Shown: positions 6,824 through 15,180 of the stretch, piece after piece | Position numbering within the stretch: position 1 is the first letter of the stretch | Layout: each line of letters starts with the position of its first letter | Assembly (NCBI GenBank): GCA_900541065.1 | Contig: UQIE01000005.1 | Span: forward strand, 62,001 to 126,000 | DNA: 64,000 nt | Direction: 5' to 3' | Source of the DNA: an uncultured Collinsella sp. | Lineage (GTDB): Bacteria; Actinomycetota; Coriobacteriia; Coriobacteriales; Coriobacteriaceae | Notes under the pieces: model-generated | The model's database searches: none | Told to the model about the DNA's origin: nothing | What the model saw: the letters and a program-made list of their open reading frames with translations, nothing else | Translations under genes and position numbers: made by a program

Positions 6824-9451
6824 ATGAGAATCGATAAGCTAGCAATGACGTCGCGCGAGGCGCTGCAGACCGCCATGAGCACGGCTGCCGACGCGCAGGC
6901 CGGCGCGGTGGAGCCGATTCACCTGCTGTCCGCCCTGCTCGGTGCCGGCGAGCGCAATATCTCCGTGATCATCGAGCGCATCGGTGCCGACCCGGCTCAG
7001 CTTGCACGCTCCACGCAGGATGCCATTGACCACGCGCCCAAGGTTTCCGGCGAGGGCCAGCAGATGGGTCTTTCCAACGAGCTCGTCCGCGTCATCGAGA
7101 AGGCCGAGAAGAAGGCCACCAAGATGGGCGACAGCTTTGTGGTGACTGAACATTTGCTGATGGCGCTTGCCGAGGACAAGGGCGAGGCCGGTCGTGTACT
7201 GCGCGACGCCGGCGTCACCAAGGAGCGCATCGAGCAGGTCTACGAGGAGCTGCGCGGCGATGACCGCGTGACGTCTGCCGAGGACAAGACCCAGTTTGAG
7301 GCGCTGGAGCAGTACGGTCGCAATATCTGCGACCTTGCCCGCGCCGGCAAGCTTGACCCGGTCATCGGCCGTACCGACGAGATCCGCCGTACCATTCAGG
7401 TCCTGTCCCGCCGCACCAAGAACAACCCCGTGCTCATCGGCGAGCCGGGCGTCGGCAAAACTGCTATCGTCGAGGGCATCGCCCAGCGTATCGTGGCCGG
7501 CGACGTGCCGAGCACCCTGCGCGACCGCGACCTTATCGAGCTCGACATGAGCGCGCTGGTCGCCGGCGCTAAGTACCGCGGCGAGTTCGAGGACCGCTTG
7601 AAGGCCGTACTCAAAGAAGTGCAAAAATCCGAGGGCAAGGTCATCCTGTTCATCGATGAGCTCCACACCATCGTGGGTGCGGGTGCTACCGAGGGCTCCA
7701 TGGACGCCGGCAACATCCTCAAGCCGGCGCTCGCCCGTGGCGACCTGCATGCAATCGGCGCGACCACGCTCGACGAATACCGCAAGTACATCGAGAAGGA
7801 CGCGGCGCTCGCCCGTCGTTTCCAGACCGTGATGGTCAGCGAGCCTACCGTCGAGGACACCATCTCGATTCTGCGTGGCCTCAAGGAGAAGTACGAGATC
7901 TTCCACGGCGTACACATCACCGATAGCGCGCTCGTGGCTGCCGCCGACCTCTCCGATCGCTATATCGCCGACCGCTTCCTGCCCGACAAGGCCATCGACC
8001 TGGTCGATGAGGCCGCAAGTCGCCTGCGCATGGAGCTCGACAGCATGCCGGTCGAGATCGACGCCACCACGCGTCAGCTCACCCAGCTGCAGATCGAGGA
8101 ACAGGCGCTCATGAAGGAGACCGATGACGCTTCCAAGGAGCGTCTGGAGGCCCTGCGCCAAGAGATTGCCGAGGTCCAAGAAAAGCTCAACGTGCAAAAG
8201 GCCGGCTGGCTCAACCAGAAGAACGCCATCGACCACGTGCAGGAGCTTAAGGGCCAGCTCGACGAGGCCAAGAGCGAAGAGGAGCGCGCGACGCGCAACG
8301 GCGACCTGGGCCGTGCGTCCGAGCTGCGCTACTCCGTGATTCCGGGTCTGCAGCAGCAGATTCAGGATTCCGAGGCTGCGCTCGAGGCGCAAAAGCAGCA
8401 GGACGGCGAGGGCCTCAACGAGCAGGTGACCTCCGATGAGATCGCCGAGGTCGTGAGCGCCTGGACCGGCGTGCCCGTGTCCAAGATGATGCAGGGCGAG
8501 CTCGACAAGTTGAAGGGCCTGGAGGGCGAGCTGCATAAGCGCGTCATCGGTCAGGACGAGGCCGTCTCCGCCGTTGCCGCGGCCGTGCGCCGCAGCCGTG
8601 CGGGTCTCTCCGATCCGGACAAGCCTATCGGCAGCTTCTTCTTCCTGGGCCCCACCGGCGTGGGCAAGACCGAGCTCGCCAAGGCGCTTGCCGAGTGCCT
8701 GTTCGACGACGAGCGCGCACTCGTGCGTATCGACATGTCCGAGTACATGGAGAAGTTCAGCGTCCAGCGTCTGATCGGTGCGCCCCCGGGATACGTGGGC
8801 TACGACGAGGGCGGCCAGCTCACCGAGGCCGTGCGCCGTCGTCCGTACTCCGTGATCTTGCTCGACGAGATGGAGAAGGCTCATCCGGATGTCTTTAACG
8901 TGCTGCTGCAGGTGCTTGATGACGGCCGTCTGACCGATGGCCAGGGTCGCCAGGTGTCCTTCAAGAACACGATCATCATCATGACGTCCAACGTGGGCTC
9001 CAAAGCCATCGCCGATCTGTCCGGTAAGGACGAGGAGGAGATGCGCCATCAGGTCGACGCCGCCATGGCTCAGACCTTCCGCCCCGAGTTCCTCAACCGT
9101 ATCGACGATATCGTGGTGTTCCATCCGCTCGGCATGGCGCAGATCGAGAAGATTGTCGACATCCAGCTTGCCGACGTCCGCGCACGCCTGGCCAAGGAGC
9201 GCATGACGCTTGCCATCACCCCGGCGGCCAAGCAGATGCTCGCCGTGGGCGGCCTGGACCCCGTGTTCGGTGCCCGTCCGCTCAAGCGCCTGGTCCAGCG
9301 CGAGGTCGTGGACGCCATCGCCGCCGCCATCATCGACGGCACGGTGCGCGAGGGCGATCAGGTGACGGTCGATGTCGACAAGGACGGCGGCTTTACCGTC
9401 GTGTGCGACAACACGCCGGCGGCCACCTACGAGGTTCCCGACGCCGAGTAG
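6824..9451 (+). CDS. clpB: ClpB disaggregase
   Basis: An 875-residue Hsp100 ATPase that works with DnaK/DnaJ/GrpE to pull proteins out of aggregates. It has the Clp N-terminal repeat domain (about 1-145), the first AAA+ module with Walker A GEPGVGKTA and Walker B FIDELH, the long coiled-coil middle domain (about 400-520), and a second AAA+ module with GPTGVGKTE and the C-terminal lid. The length fits ClpB. The start at 6824 has AGAGAGGTG just upstream. The gene is single, with its own promoter region and terminator. Confidence 0.97.
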   Translation: MRIDKLAMTSREALQTAMSTAADAQAGAVEPIHLLSALLGAGERNISVIIERIGADPAQLARSTQDAIDHAPKVSGEGQQMGLSNELVRVIEKAEKKATKMGDSFVVTEHLLMALAEDKGEAGRVLRDAGVTKERIEQVYEELRGDDRVTSAEDKTQFEALEQYGRNICDLARAGKLDPVIGRTDEIRRTIQVLSRRTKNNPVLIGEPGVGKTAIVEGIAQRIVAGDVPSTLRDRDLIELDMSALVAGAKYRGEFEDRLKAVLKEVQKSEGKVILFIDELHTIVGAGATEGSMDAGNILKPALARGDLHAIGATTLDEYRKYIEKDAALARRFQTVMVSEPTVEDTISILRGLKEKYEIFHGVHITDSALVAAADLSDRYIADRFLPDKAIDLVDEAASRLRMELDSMPVEIDATTRQLTQLQIEEQALMKETDDASKERLEALRQEIAEVQEKLNVQKAGWLNQKNAIDHVQELKGQLDEAKSEEERATRNGDLGRASELRYSVIPGLQQQIQDSEAALEAQKQQDGEGLNEQVTSDEIAEVVSAWTGVPVSKMMQGELDKLKGLEGELHKRVIGQDEAVSAVAAAVRRSRAGLSDPDKPIGSFFFLGPTGVGKTELAKALAECLFDDERALVRIDMSEYMEKFSVQRLIGAPPGYVGYDEGGQLTEAVRRRPYSVILLDEMEKAHPDVFNVLLQVLDDGRLTDGQGRQVSFKNTIIIMTSNVGSKAIADLSGKDEEEMRHQVDAAMAQTFRPEFLNRIDDIVVFHPLGMAQIEKIVDIQLADVRARLAKERMTLAITPAAKQMLAVGGLDPVFGARPLKRLVQREVVDAIAAAIIDGTVREGDQVTVDVDKDGGFTVVCDNTPAATYEVPDAE

Positions 9452-9497
9452 ATTTTGGGCCATGCCTTAAAATCTGTCAGTCGTCTCTAAACGCCAA

Positions 9498-9532
9498 GGG
9501 CGGCGGATCCAATTGGGTCCGCCGCCCTTTTT
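9498..9532 (+). terminator. clpB terminator
   Basis: A 10-bp GC stem (9498-9507 with 9518-9527) is followed by five T. Confidence 0.85.
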
Positions 9533-9584
9533 CGTGCGACAATCGATGATGTTGAACACGATTGCATGGCAAGGAGATATGCAG

Positions 9585-9779
9585 ATGAAAGACGAGATCA
9601 AGACAAGCGCGCCGGCGACCGATGCCGCACCCGCCGCACCCAAGCCTGCACCTAAGCCGGCGCCCAAGCCGCGCGACCCCTACATCCGTGCCGAGAACGA
9701 GGACGACGACGGCTACGATCCCTACAGCGATCGCCGTCCCGAGCGCGAGCCGATGTTCGAAGCCGATCCGTGGCGCTGA
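9585..9779 (+). CDS. Small Ala/Pro-rich acidic protein
   Basis: A 64-residue protein: an Ala/Pro/Lys repeat (KPAPKPAPKP) is followed by an acidic, Tyr-containing tail (ENEDDDGYDPYSD). AAGGAG at 9571-9576 is 8 bases from the ATG at 9585 and only 2 from an alternative ATG at 9579, so 9585 is preferred. Low complexity prevents any functional call. It sits alone between the clpB terminator and a 65-bp palindrome. Confidence 0.6.
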   Translation: MKDEIKTSAPATDAAPAAPKPAPKPAPKPRDPYIRAENEDDDGYDPYSDRRPEREPMFEADPWR

Positions 9780-9803
9780 GTGCCACCCAAAAGGCCACCA
9801 ATA

Positions 9804-9868
9804 AGTTGCGGTGAAATAGGGACTGTTTTGCGGTTTGACCAGCAAACAGTCCCTATTTCACCGCAACT
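9804..9868. repeat. 65-bp palindromic element with 25-bp perfect arms
   Basis: Arms 9804-9828 and 9844-9868 are perfect inverted copies of 25 bases, enclosing a 15-base loop. It lies 24 bases after a stop codon. It looks like a REPIN or a miniature palindromic element; no gene overlaps it. Confidence 0.85.
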
Positions 9869-10030
9869 GCGTTAGGGATTTTTCTACAGGGGGAGGGTAG
9901 TCAAAAAAGCCCCGTCCCAAATTGACTGCTCGGGGAGTCGCATTCGAGCTCGGTTGTCCTCTTAGCCACTCGATATCCTTCGGAGCAATAATGGTGAAAA
10001 AACTTGCTTAAGTGTTAATCAAGCTACACA

Positions 10031-10092
10031 CAATCTTGCTCTCTAATTAATCAAGAATCAGTATAATTTTGATTAGCTAGAGAGCAAGATTG
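10031..10092 (+). promoter_or_regulatory. Inverted-repeat promoter of the DUF4143 ATPase gene
   Basis: A 15-bp perfect inverted repeat (10031-10045 with 10078-10092) encloses a second one of 7 bp (10048-10054 with 10069-10075). A perfect TATAAT (10062-10067) lies at the centre. The right arm ends 7 bases before the ATG at 10100. This suits autorepression or an mRNA hairpin that hides the start. Confidence 0.7.
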
Positions 10093-10099
10093 GAGAATC

Positions 10100-11452
10100 A
10101 TGGCATTCAACGACTTGATCGCCCAGAAAATAAAGGACTTTGAACAGCAGGGGGTTCCGCAGGTCTTTGAGCGAGACCTTGATCTGGGAAACCCACAGGA
10201 GCCAAAGCGCGACAACATCGTAAATGTGGTTGTGGGAGCCCGCCGTTGTGGAAAGACGTATCGCCTGTATCAGGAGATGCAGCGGCTTCAGGGCCGGGGC
10301 GTCGAGCTTGACCGGATGCTTTACTTTAATTTTGAGGACGAGCGCTTGCGCCCGTATGAGTCATCGCTGCTGGCGGACGTGCTCGACACGTTCTATGCGC
10401 TGTATCCTGCTGCTCGAACCGAGGGCGCTTACATTTTCTTTGACGAGATCCAGGAAATTCCCGAATGGGGTGCGTTTCTGCGGCGTGTAGTCGATACGGA
10501 GAAAGCGACCGTCTATGTGACGGGATCTTCTTCTAAGATGCTGTCCTCAGAACTTAAGAGCGAGTTCAGGGGTCGTTCTCTTGTGCGAGAGCTTTTTCCG
10601 TTGAGTTTTTCGGAATACGTTCGATATAAGACGGGGAGCGTTCTCGAGCCAGATGCGACCTTTTCCCCGAGCGATGCAGCGCTGCTTCGACATCATCTGA
10701 TCGGGTATCTTGAACGAGGGGGATTCATCGCGACACTTGAGCAGACGCCTGCAGACGCGATTCAGCTGCTACAGGAATATGCTTCGCGAACGGTCGCCAT
10801 GGACGTCGTTGAACGTTACGACGTCAAGAACCCTCGCCTGGCATCGCTGTTCTTGACGCGGTGTATGGCATCTTCGGGACGAGAGCTGTCAGTGAACAAA
10901 GTGTACAACGAGTTCAAGAGCAGACAGATACCCGTCAGTCGTAATTCGCTCAGCGATTTACTTGAGTATTATGAGGACGCCTACCTGTTATTTTCTGTGC
11001 CGGAGTTCACGCGTTCACTGGCAAATAACATGCGGTCTGCGTCTAAGGTCTACGCTGTCGACCCTGCGATGTTTGGAGCATTCTCTCCGGCATCGGCATT
11101 GGACCAGGGCCAGAGGCTCGAGACCGCAGTGTTCAATGCGCTAAGAAGAAGGACTCCCGCGGTGAGGACCGGCTCGGTCTGCCGCCTGCTGATCAAAGAG
11201 AAGAGCAAAAGCCATGAGGTGGACTTTGTGGCTGGGGACGCGCTTCTCATGCGGGCTTATAGCCTGATTCAGGTAAGTGCGGATATGGCAAGTGAGAAAA
11301 CGCGCGAGCGCGAAATTGCCGCGCTTGATGCCTCGATGGCCCAGTTCGATCTTGGCGAGTCGGCAATCGTTACCATGGATGAACAGACCGATATTCCATG
11401 CGAGCACGGTGTGGTCCACGTTGTGCCCGCATGGAAGTGGCTCCTTGCCTAA
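10100..11452 (+). CDS. AAA ATPase, DUF4143 family
   Basis: A 450-residue protein of the widespread ATPase family with an N-terminal AAA module and C-terminal DUF4143. Walker A is GARRCGKTY (about residues 46-54) and Walker B is YIFFDEIQEIP (about 113-123); GSSSKML is sensor-like. The C-terminal half (about 210-450) carries a winged-helix stretch and the nuclease-like DUF4143 fold with VDFVAGD. The cellular role of this family is not established; members are common in accessory regions. The GC content is lower than in the neighbours and the gene stands alone behind its inverted-repeat promoter, which suggests acquisition. Confidence 0.85.
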   Translation: MAFNDLIAQKIKDFEQQGVPQVFERDLDLGNPQEPKRDNIVNVVVGARRCGKTYRLYQEMQRLQGRGVELDRMLYFNFEDERLRPYESSLLADVLDTFYALYPAARTEGAYIFFDEIQEIPEWGAFLRRVVDTEKATVYVTGSSSKMLSSELKSEFRGRSLVRELFPLSFSEYVRYKTGSVLEPDATFSPSDAALLRHHLIGYLERGGFIATLEQTPADAIQLLQEYASRTVAMDVVERYDVKNPRLASLFLTRCMASSGRELSVNKVYNEFKSRQIPVSRNSLSDLLEYYEDAYLLFSVPEFTRSLANNMRSASKVYAVDPAMFGAFSPASALDQGQRLETAVFNALRRRTPAVRTGSVCRLLIKEKSKSHEVDFVAGDALLMRAYSLIQVSADMASEKTREREIAALDASMAQFDLGESAIVTMDEQTDIPCEHGVVHVVPAWKWLLA

Positions 11453-11525
11453 TCATCTATGGACCTGTGGGGTCAGGACCTCCTGGCTCCTTCATCACGG
11501 TTGGGGAGCACCTTGCTGCGCCAGG

Positions 11526-13022
11526 CTAGTCCTGGGCTTTGATGCTCGGTATCAGAATCTGGGCGAGGTAGTCGGTCTCGAGTTTGGTCGCGGCGTCGGC
11601 TTTGCCGTCTTTGCCGACCAGCACGTTCTTGATCTGGCTATAGGTGTAGCGGTTGCCGGTCGTAAGCTCGACAAGCTCAATGGCCGTGTCCATGGGGTAG
11701 GTCGACACGGGATCTTGCGTCCGTCCGTTGATGGTCTGGGGCACCACGTACGGATAGACGGGGCCGCTGGCGTAGACGGTATAACCGTTGCCTAGATTGG
11801 CCGCACCCAAAACCGTATCGCCCTCATCGGGCGTAAAGCTCTCGCCCTCGCGCACCGCGACGAGCGTCACGATCGGCGTATTGCTGTCGCCGGCAAGATA
11901 GATGCATAGCGTGCTGCCATTCTGCCAAGTCTCGACCTTGCCGTACCACTCAACCGGAATATCGAGCTGATACAGGTCCGTTGCCTTATGCCGAGCATCG
12001 GCATCGCGCGCGGCCTGCGCTTCGCTCGCGCTCACGGCATTGACGGCGGCGTCGCGCCGCGCGGTTGCCGTCTGCTGAAGTATCTTGGCGGCCGCGGCGG
12101 AGCTCGCACCGCCTTCCTCGGCATACTTGGCGGCGGCATCGATCTGGTCGTCAGTCACCGTGTCGGCCGAAGGCACCTTGAGCTTAAAGGTGGCCTGGGC
12201 ACTTAAATCCTGTCCATCGCTCTTAACGGCGACCTGCGTCTTGGTGGTCGGGACGGTATAGATGGTGCCGTCGGCCGCGATGGGGGAGGCGGCGATGGAG
12301 AGCGTGTAATCGCCGGGCAGCAGTTTGATGCCGCGGCCGCGCTCGTCAACGTAGAGCGTTTCGCTCACGGAAGAACCGTCGGAATCTTGTCCGCTCACCT
12401 GCACGGGAATCTTGGAGCCAGTTGAGCAGTCGAGGCCCGCGGCATGCACGCCAATCTGCACCGACATCATGGTATGGGCGTTTGCGGCAAGCACGGCAGC
12501 CTGCTCTTGTTGATATCCGTTCCAGGCAGCATAGCCTGCGCCGCCGGCAACAAGCGCGACGGCTACGACGCCGGCAACCATCAGATTGCGGCGCTTGGGC
12601 GACATTTTGCGATGGCGAACCTCGGCCTCGCGTGCCGAGGGAACGGACGGCAGGGGAATATCGCCCATGGCGATGGTCTCGTCCACGGCAGGCGCAGAGC
12701 CTAAGCCAGGAAGCTCGCGGGTCAGCGAATCCTCGGCCGGCAAGCTGTCGAGCAAGATGGTTTCCTCGCCCGTGTCGGATTCGGGCTGGTTGTCGGCCTC
12801 GCTTTCGGTGTCTTCGTGACCTGCCTCATCTTCGGCAGGCTCAACGTCGCCTGCATCCTGATCATCGGGCTGTGCCTCGATTTCCGGTTCATCCTGCACA
12901 TCAACGCTCGAATCGTCAAACGCAACATCGTCAAGCGAAATCCGGTCTAGGCTCTCCAGGGCCTCGGCACACGCTTCTGCATCTTGGGCCGCATCCTCTT
13001 GGCCCATCGTCTCATCTTTCAT
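11526..13022 (-). CDS. Membrane-anchored protein with long acidic N-terminal tail
   Basis: A 498-residue protein. Residues 1-130 are very rich in Asp and Glu. A basic stretch (RHRKMSPKRR) precedes one membrane segment at about 147-167, and the rest (about 170-498) would be outside the cell. The outer part has a lipid- or ligand-like beta region (GIKLLPGDYTLSI) and a helical Ala-rich stretch (about 290-345). The start at 13022 has GGGGGAT upstream. The acidic tail plus TM layout recalls zinc-ribbon or kinase-substrate membrane proteins of actinobacteria, but no family is recognised. Confidence 0.75.
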   Translation of the reverse strand: MKDETMGQEDAAQDAEACAEALESLDRISLDDVAFDDSSVDVQDEPEIEAQPDDQDAGDVEPAEDEAGHEDTESEADNQPESDTGEETILLDSLPAEDSLTRELPGLGSAPAVDETIAMGDIPLPSVPSAREAEVRHRKMSPKRRNLMVAGVVAVALVAGGAGYAAWNGYQQEQAAVLAANAHTMMSVQIGVHAAGLDCSTGSKIPVQVSGQDSDGSSVSETLYVDERGRGIKLLPGDYTLSIAASPIAADGTIYTVPTTKTQVAVKSDGQDLSAQATFKLKVPSADTVTDDQIDAAAKYAEEGGASSAAAAKILQQTATARRDAAVNAVSASEAQAARDADARHKATDLYQLDIPVEWYGKVETWQNGSTLCIYLAGDSNTPIVTLVAVREGESFTPDEGDTVLGAANLGNGYTVYASGPVYPYVVPQTINGRTQDPVSTYPMDTAIELVELTTGNRYTYSQIKNVLVGKDGKADAATKLETDYLAQILIPSIKAQD

Positions 13023-13151
13023 ATATCCCCCAAGCTCAATATCGGGACAACACTGTACCCAAAAACGGGACCCCATAGAGCCGCCGCATGATTTGAAATC
13101 CGATTTTATATATGCGTATGTTTTTGAATAGATGAATAGAGACGCAACGAC

Positions 13152-13191
13152 AAAAGCCCCCGAAAAGCGAGCGAAACGCTTTCCGGGGGCT
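13152..13191 (-). terminator. Terminator of the DUF5692 gene
   Basis: On the minus strand an AGCCCCCG-type stem (13184-13191 with 13155-13162), extended by a second paired block (13163-13169 with 13177-13183) with one mismatch, is followed by TTTTG. Confidence 0.8.
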
Positions 13192-13258
13192 CTGCGAGAC
13201 ATTGGATGAAAATCCTGACGGGCGGGCCTATGCCCAACTGCCAACAGCGACCAACACG

Positions 13259-14266
13259 TTACTCGGCGTGCGCGTAATCCACCTTGGCGCGGCGAGCGGT
13301 AGCCTTCTCCCAATCGCTGGTGCCCTCAAAGACATCCTGCTTGTAGGGATTGCGGCCGAGCTTCTTGGCGCGGTAGGCGATGTAGATGATCGCGGCGACG
13401 TTGGCGACCAGAGCGGCGATCGAGAGCGCGGTAGCGGCGCCGGGGTCGAGCGTGGAGTGGGTCACAAAGATGGACTCCTCCTGGAAGTACGGGAACACCT
13501 GGGCAAACATGCACCAAATGGCCAGCGTAAAGGCGCGGTTCTGGATCCAGCCGCCCTTGTTCCAGATAAAGGCGGCGACGGTGGGCGCCAGAAGCAGCGC
13601 AAAGCCGCAGAACCAGGAGTGGGTGGGCAGGCAGTTGTAGGTGTAGCAGAAGTTCCAGATATCGTAGGCGATGATGTAGACCCAGGTCATATCGGGCCAC
13701 AGCATGTCGGTCTGATCCTCGGAGGCGTAGACGCTCCACCAACCGGTCATGCAGAAGATGTTGATAATACCGGCGATGCCGTTGAACACGTTGTTCCAGC
13801 CGGCCAGCTGCGTAGCACCTTCGGAGGTGACCCAGGTGGACTCGCCCAGGACAAAGAAGTGATAGGCGCTCTCAAAGTCGGACACGACGGCGATCATGAT
13901 GTTGATGGCGACGATCACAAACGGCCATGCGCGGAACCAATGCGCCTTGCCAATCTTGCCCCACTGGTACTTAATGGCAATGAAGCCCCAGCAACCGGCC
14001 AGCGCCGCGTATACCTTGGCGTAGTGGAACCAGCTGTTCTGGTACACATGGGTGGGGTTGGTGAGCGCCCACTCGGCACCCTGCGAGACGCCGATGGCGA
14101 TGGCGACGCAGTAGATGGTCATGGCCAGCGGAGCCACGCCAAAGATGATTGCCGCGCCCAGCTTGGTGCGGCGGCCGACCTCGTTGAGCACGATCAGGCC
14201 AATAAAGACCATGGCCCAGCCGGCCCAGTGGATAAGGGTATCGCTACCCCAAACATCGAACAGCAT
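13259..14266 (-). CDS. DUF5692 family integral membrane protein
   Basis: A 335-residue protein with about eight to ten membrane segments, unusually rich in Trp, Phe and Tyr (for example WFHYAKVYAALAGCWGF and WSVYASEDQTDMLWPDMTW). It matches the general pattern of DUF5692 proteins, whose function is unknown. The C-terminal tail is basic and cytoplasmic-looking. It lies 63 bases downstream of the TetR gene on the same strand, so the two are probably cotranscribed. The flavoprotein gene is divergent from both. A role in moving a substrate or electrons for the flavoprotein is inference only. Confidence 0.85.
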   Translation of the reverse strand: MLFDVWGSDTLIHWAGWAMVFIGLIVLNEVGRRTKLGAAIIFGVAPLAMTIYCVAIAIGVSQGAEWALTNPTHVYQNSWFHYAKVYAALAGCWGFIAIKYQWGKIGKAHWFRAWPFVIVAINIMIAVVSDFESAYHFFVLGESTWVTSEGATQLAGWNNVFNGIAGIINIFCMTGWWSVYASEDQTDMLWPDMTWVYIIAYDIWNFCYTYNCLPTHSWFCGFALLLAPTVAAFIWNKGGWIQNRAFTLAIWCMFAQVFPYFQEESIFVTHSTLDPGAATALSIAALVANVAAIIYIAYRAKKLGRNPYKQDVFEGTSDWEKATARRAKVDYAHAE

Positions 14267-14329
14267 GCTGCTCTCCTTTCACACGCCCGCGGCCCCTCTT
14301 CTGATCGCGGACAGTTTGGCCAAATGTCG

Positions 14330-14992
14330 TCAGTTCTGGGGCTTGCGCTCCGGATACTTGGCGGTATAGCCCTCGATGTGGAGCGTCGAGGCGATGATTT
14401 CCTTGACCGTCTCGTCGGGCACATCGGGGTGCGTGCGGATATACATCAAAAGACCCATGATGAGGGTGTAGAACGTTTCGTAGACATGGTCGATGCGCAG
14501 CTCGTGATGGGCGACAAAATCAACCACGGTGGTGTCGCAGATGTACTGAGCCACGCGCTGAACCACGTTGTGCAGAAAGCCGCCGTAGAGCGCGCCGCTG
14601 CTCGAGGTCAGGGTACTCGGCAGCTCGTGGCCGCTGGCGACCAGGCGCTTAAAGAGCGGGGCGACGGTGTCGAGCGCGCCCTCAATATCACCGACGATGC
14701 GGTTGGCATTCCACTGCTCGAGCTCGGAGATAAAACCGTCAATTGCCTCGTCCATGACGGCGGTGACGGCGGCGTCCATGTCGGCGAAGTAGTGGTAGAA
14801 CAGCGAGCGCGTGCAGCCGGCTCGCTTGGTCACGGCCGATACCGATAGGTGGGACACGCCCAGCTCGGAGCTTACGGTGCGCACGGCATCGAGGATCTCG
14901 CGACGGCGTTCGTCGCCCGTCAAGCGCTTTGCCGCGCTGTCGGATGCGGGGACGGCATTGACCGCAGAGGTATCTGCTGTGTTGTTGCCCAT
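14330..14992 (-). CDS. TetR/AcrR family transcriptional regulator
   Basis: A 220-residue protein with an N-terminal TetR helix-turn-helix (VTKRAGCTRSLFYHYFADMD, about residues 54-73) and a variable ligand domain. The start at 14992 has AGGCGG upstream; an ATG 18 bases earlier is possible. Two matching 15-bp palindromes lie in the divergent promoter region immediately upstream, so it most likely represses both itself with the DUF5692 gene and the flavoprotein gene. Confidence 0.9.
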   Translation of the reverse strand: MGNNTADTSAVNAVPASDSAAKRLTGDERRREILDAVRTVSSELGVSHLSVSAVTKRAGCTRSLFYHYFADMDAAVTAVMDEAIDGFISELEQWNANRIVGDIEGALDTVAPLFKRLVASGHELPSTLTSSSGALYGGFLHNVVQRVAQYICDTTVVDFVAHHELRIDHVYETFYTLIMGLLMYIRTHPDVPDETVKEIIASTLHIEGYTAKYPERKPQN

Positions 14993-15051
14993 GCGTTTGC
15001 CGCCTTTCATCCGTTTGAGCCTGACCGTTCGCCTAACAGTCTTGAATATTG

Positions 15052-15066
15052 TTGACGGTTCGTCAA
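15052..15066. promoter_or_regulatory. Putative TetR operator 1
   Basis: Perfect dyad TTGACG-GTT-CGTCAA in the gap between the TetR gene and the flavoprotein gene. Confidence 0.75.
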
Positions 15067-15074
15067 TACTGTTT

Positions 15075-15089
15075 TTGACACAATGTCAA
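15075..15089. promoter_or_regulatory. Putative TetR operator 2
   Basis: Perfect dyad TTGACA-CAA-TGTCAA with the same TTGAC-N5-GTCAA frame as operator 1. The centres are 23 bp apart, about two helical turns. The two sites also give a larger inverted repeat, ATTGTTGAC/GTCAACAAT (15048-15056 and 15085-15093). Confidence 0.75.
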
Positions 15090-15180
15090 CAATAACGGGT
15101 GAACGGCGTGGGGGCATGTCGAGCCCGTAAAAAGAGGGGCGCTGCGTGCCTGCCAGGCTGCGGCAAGAGAAGGGACGACT

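Noticed and set aside
6839..9463. 874-codon open frame on the minus strand opposite clpB
   Set aside because: It mirrors clpB in the antisense codon phase common in high-GC DNA; composition is His/Leu/Asp/Gly-rich with no domain.
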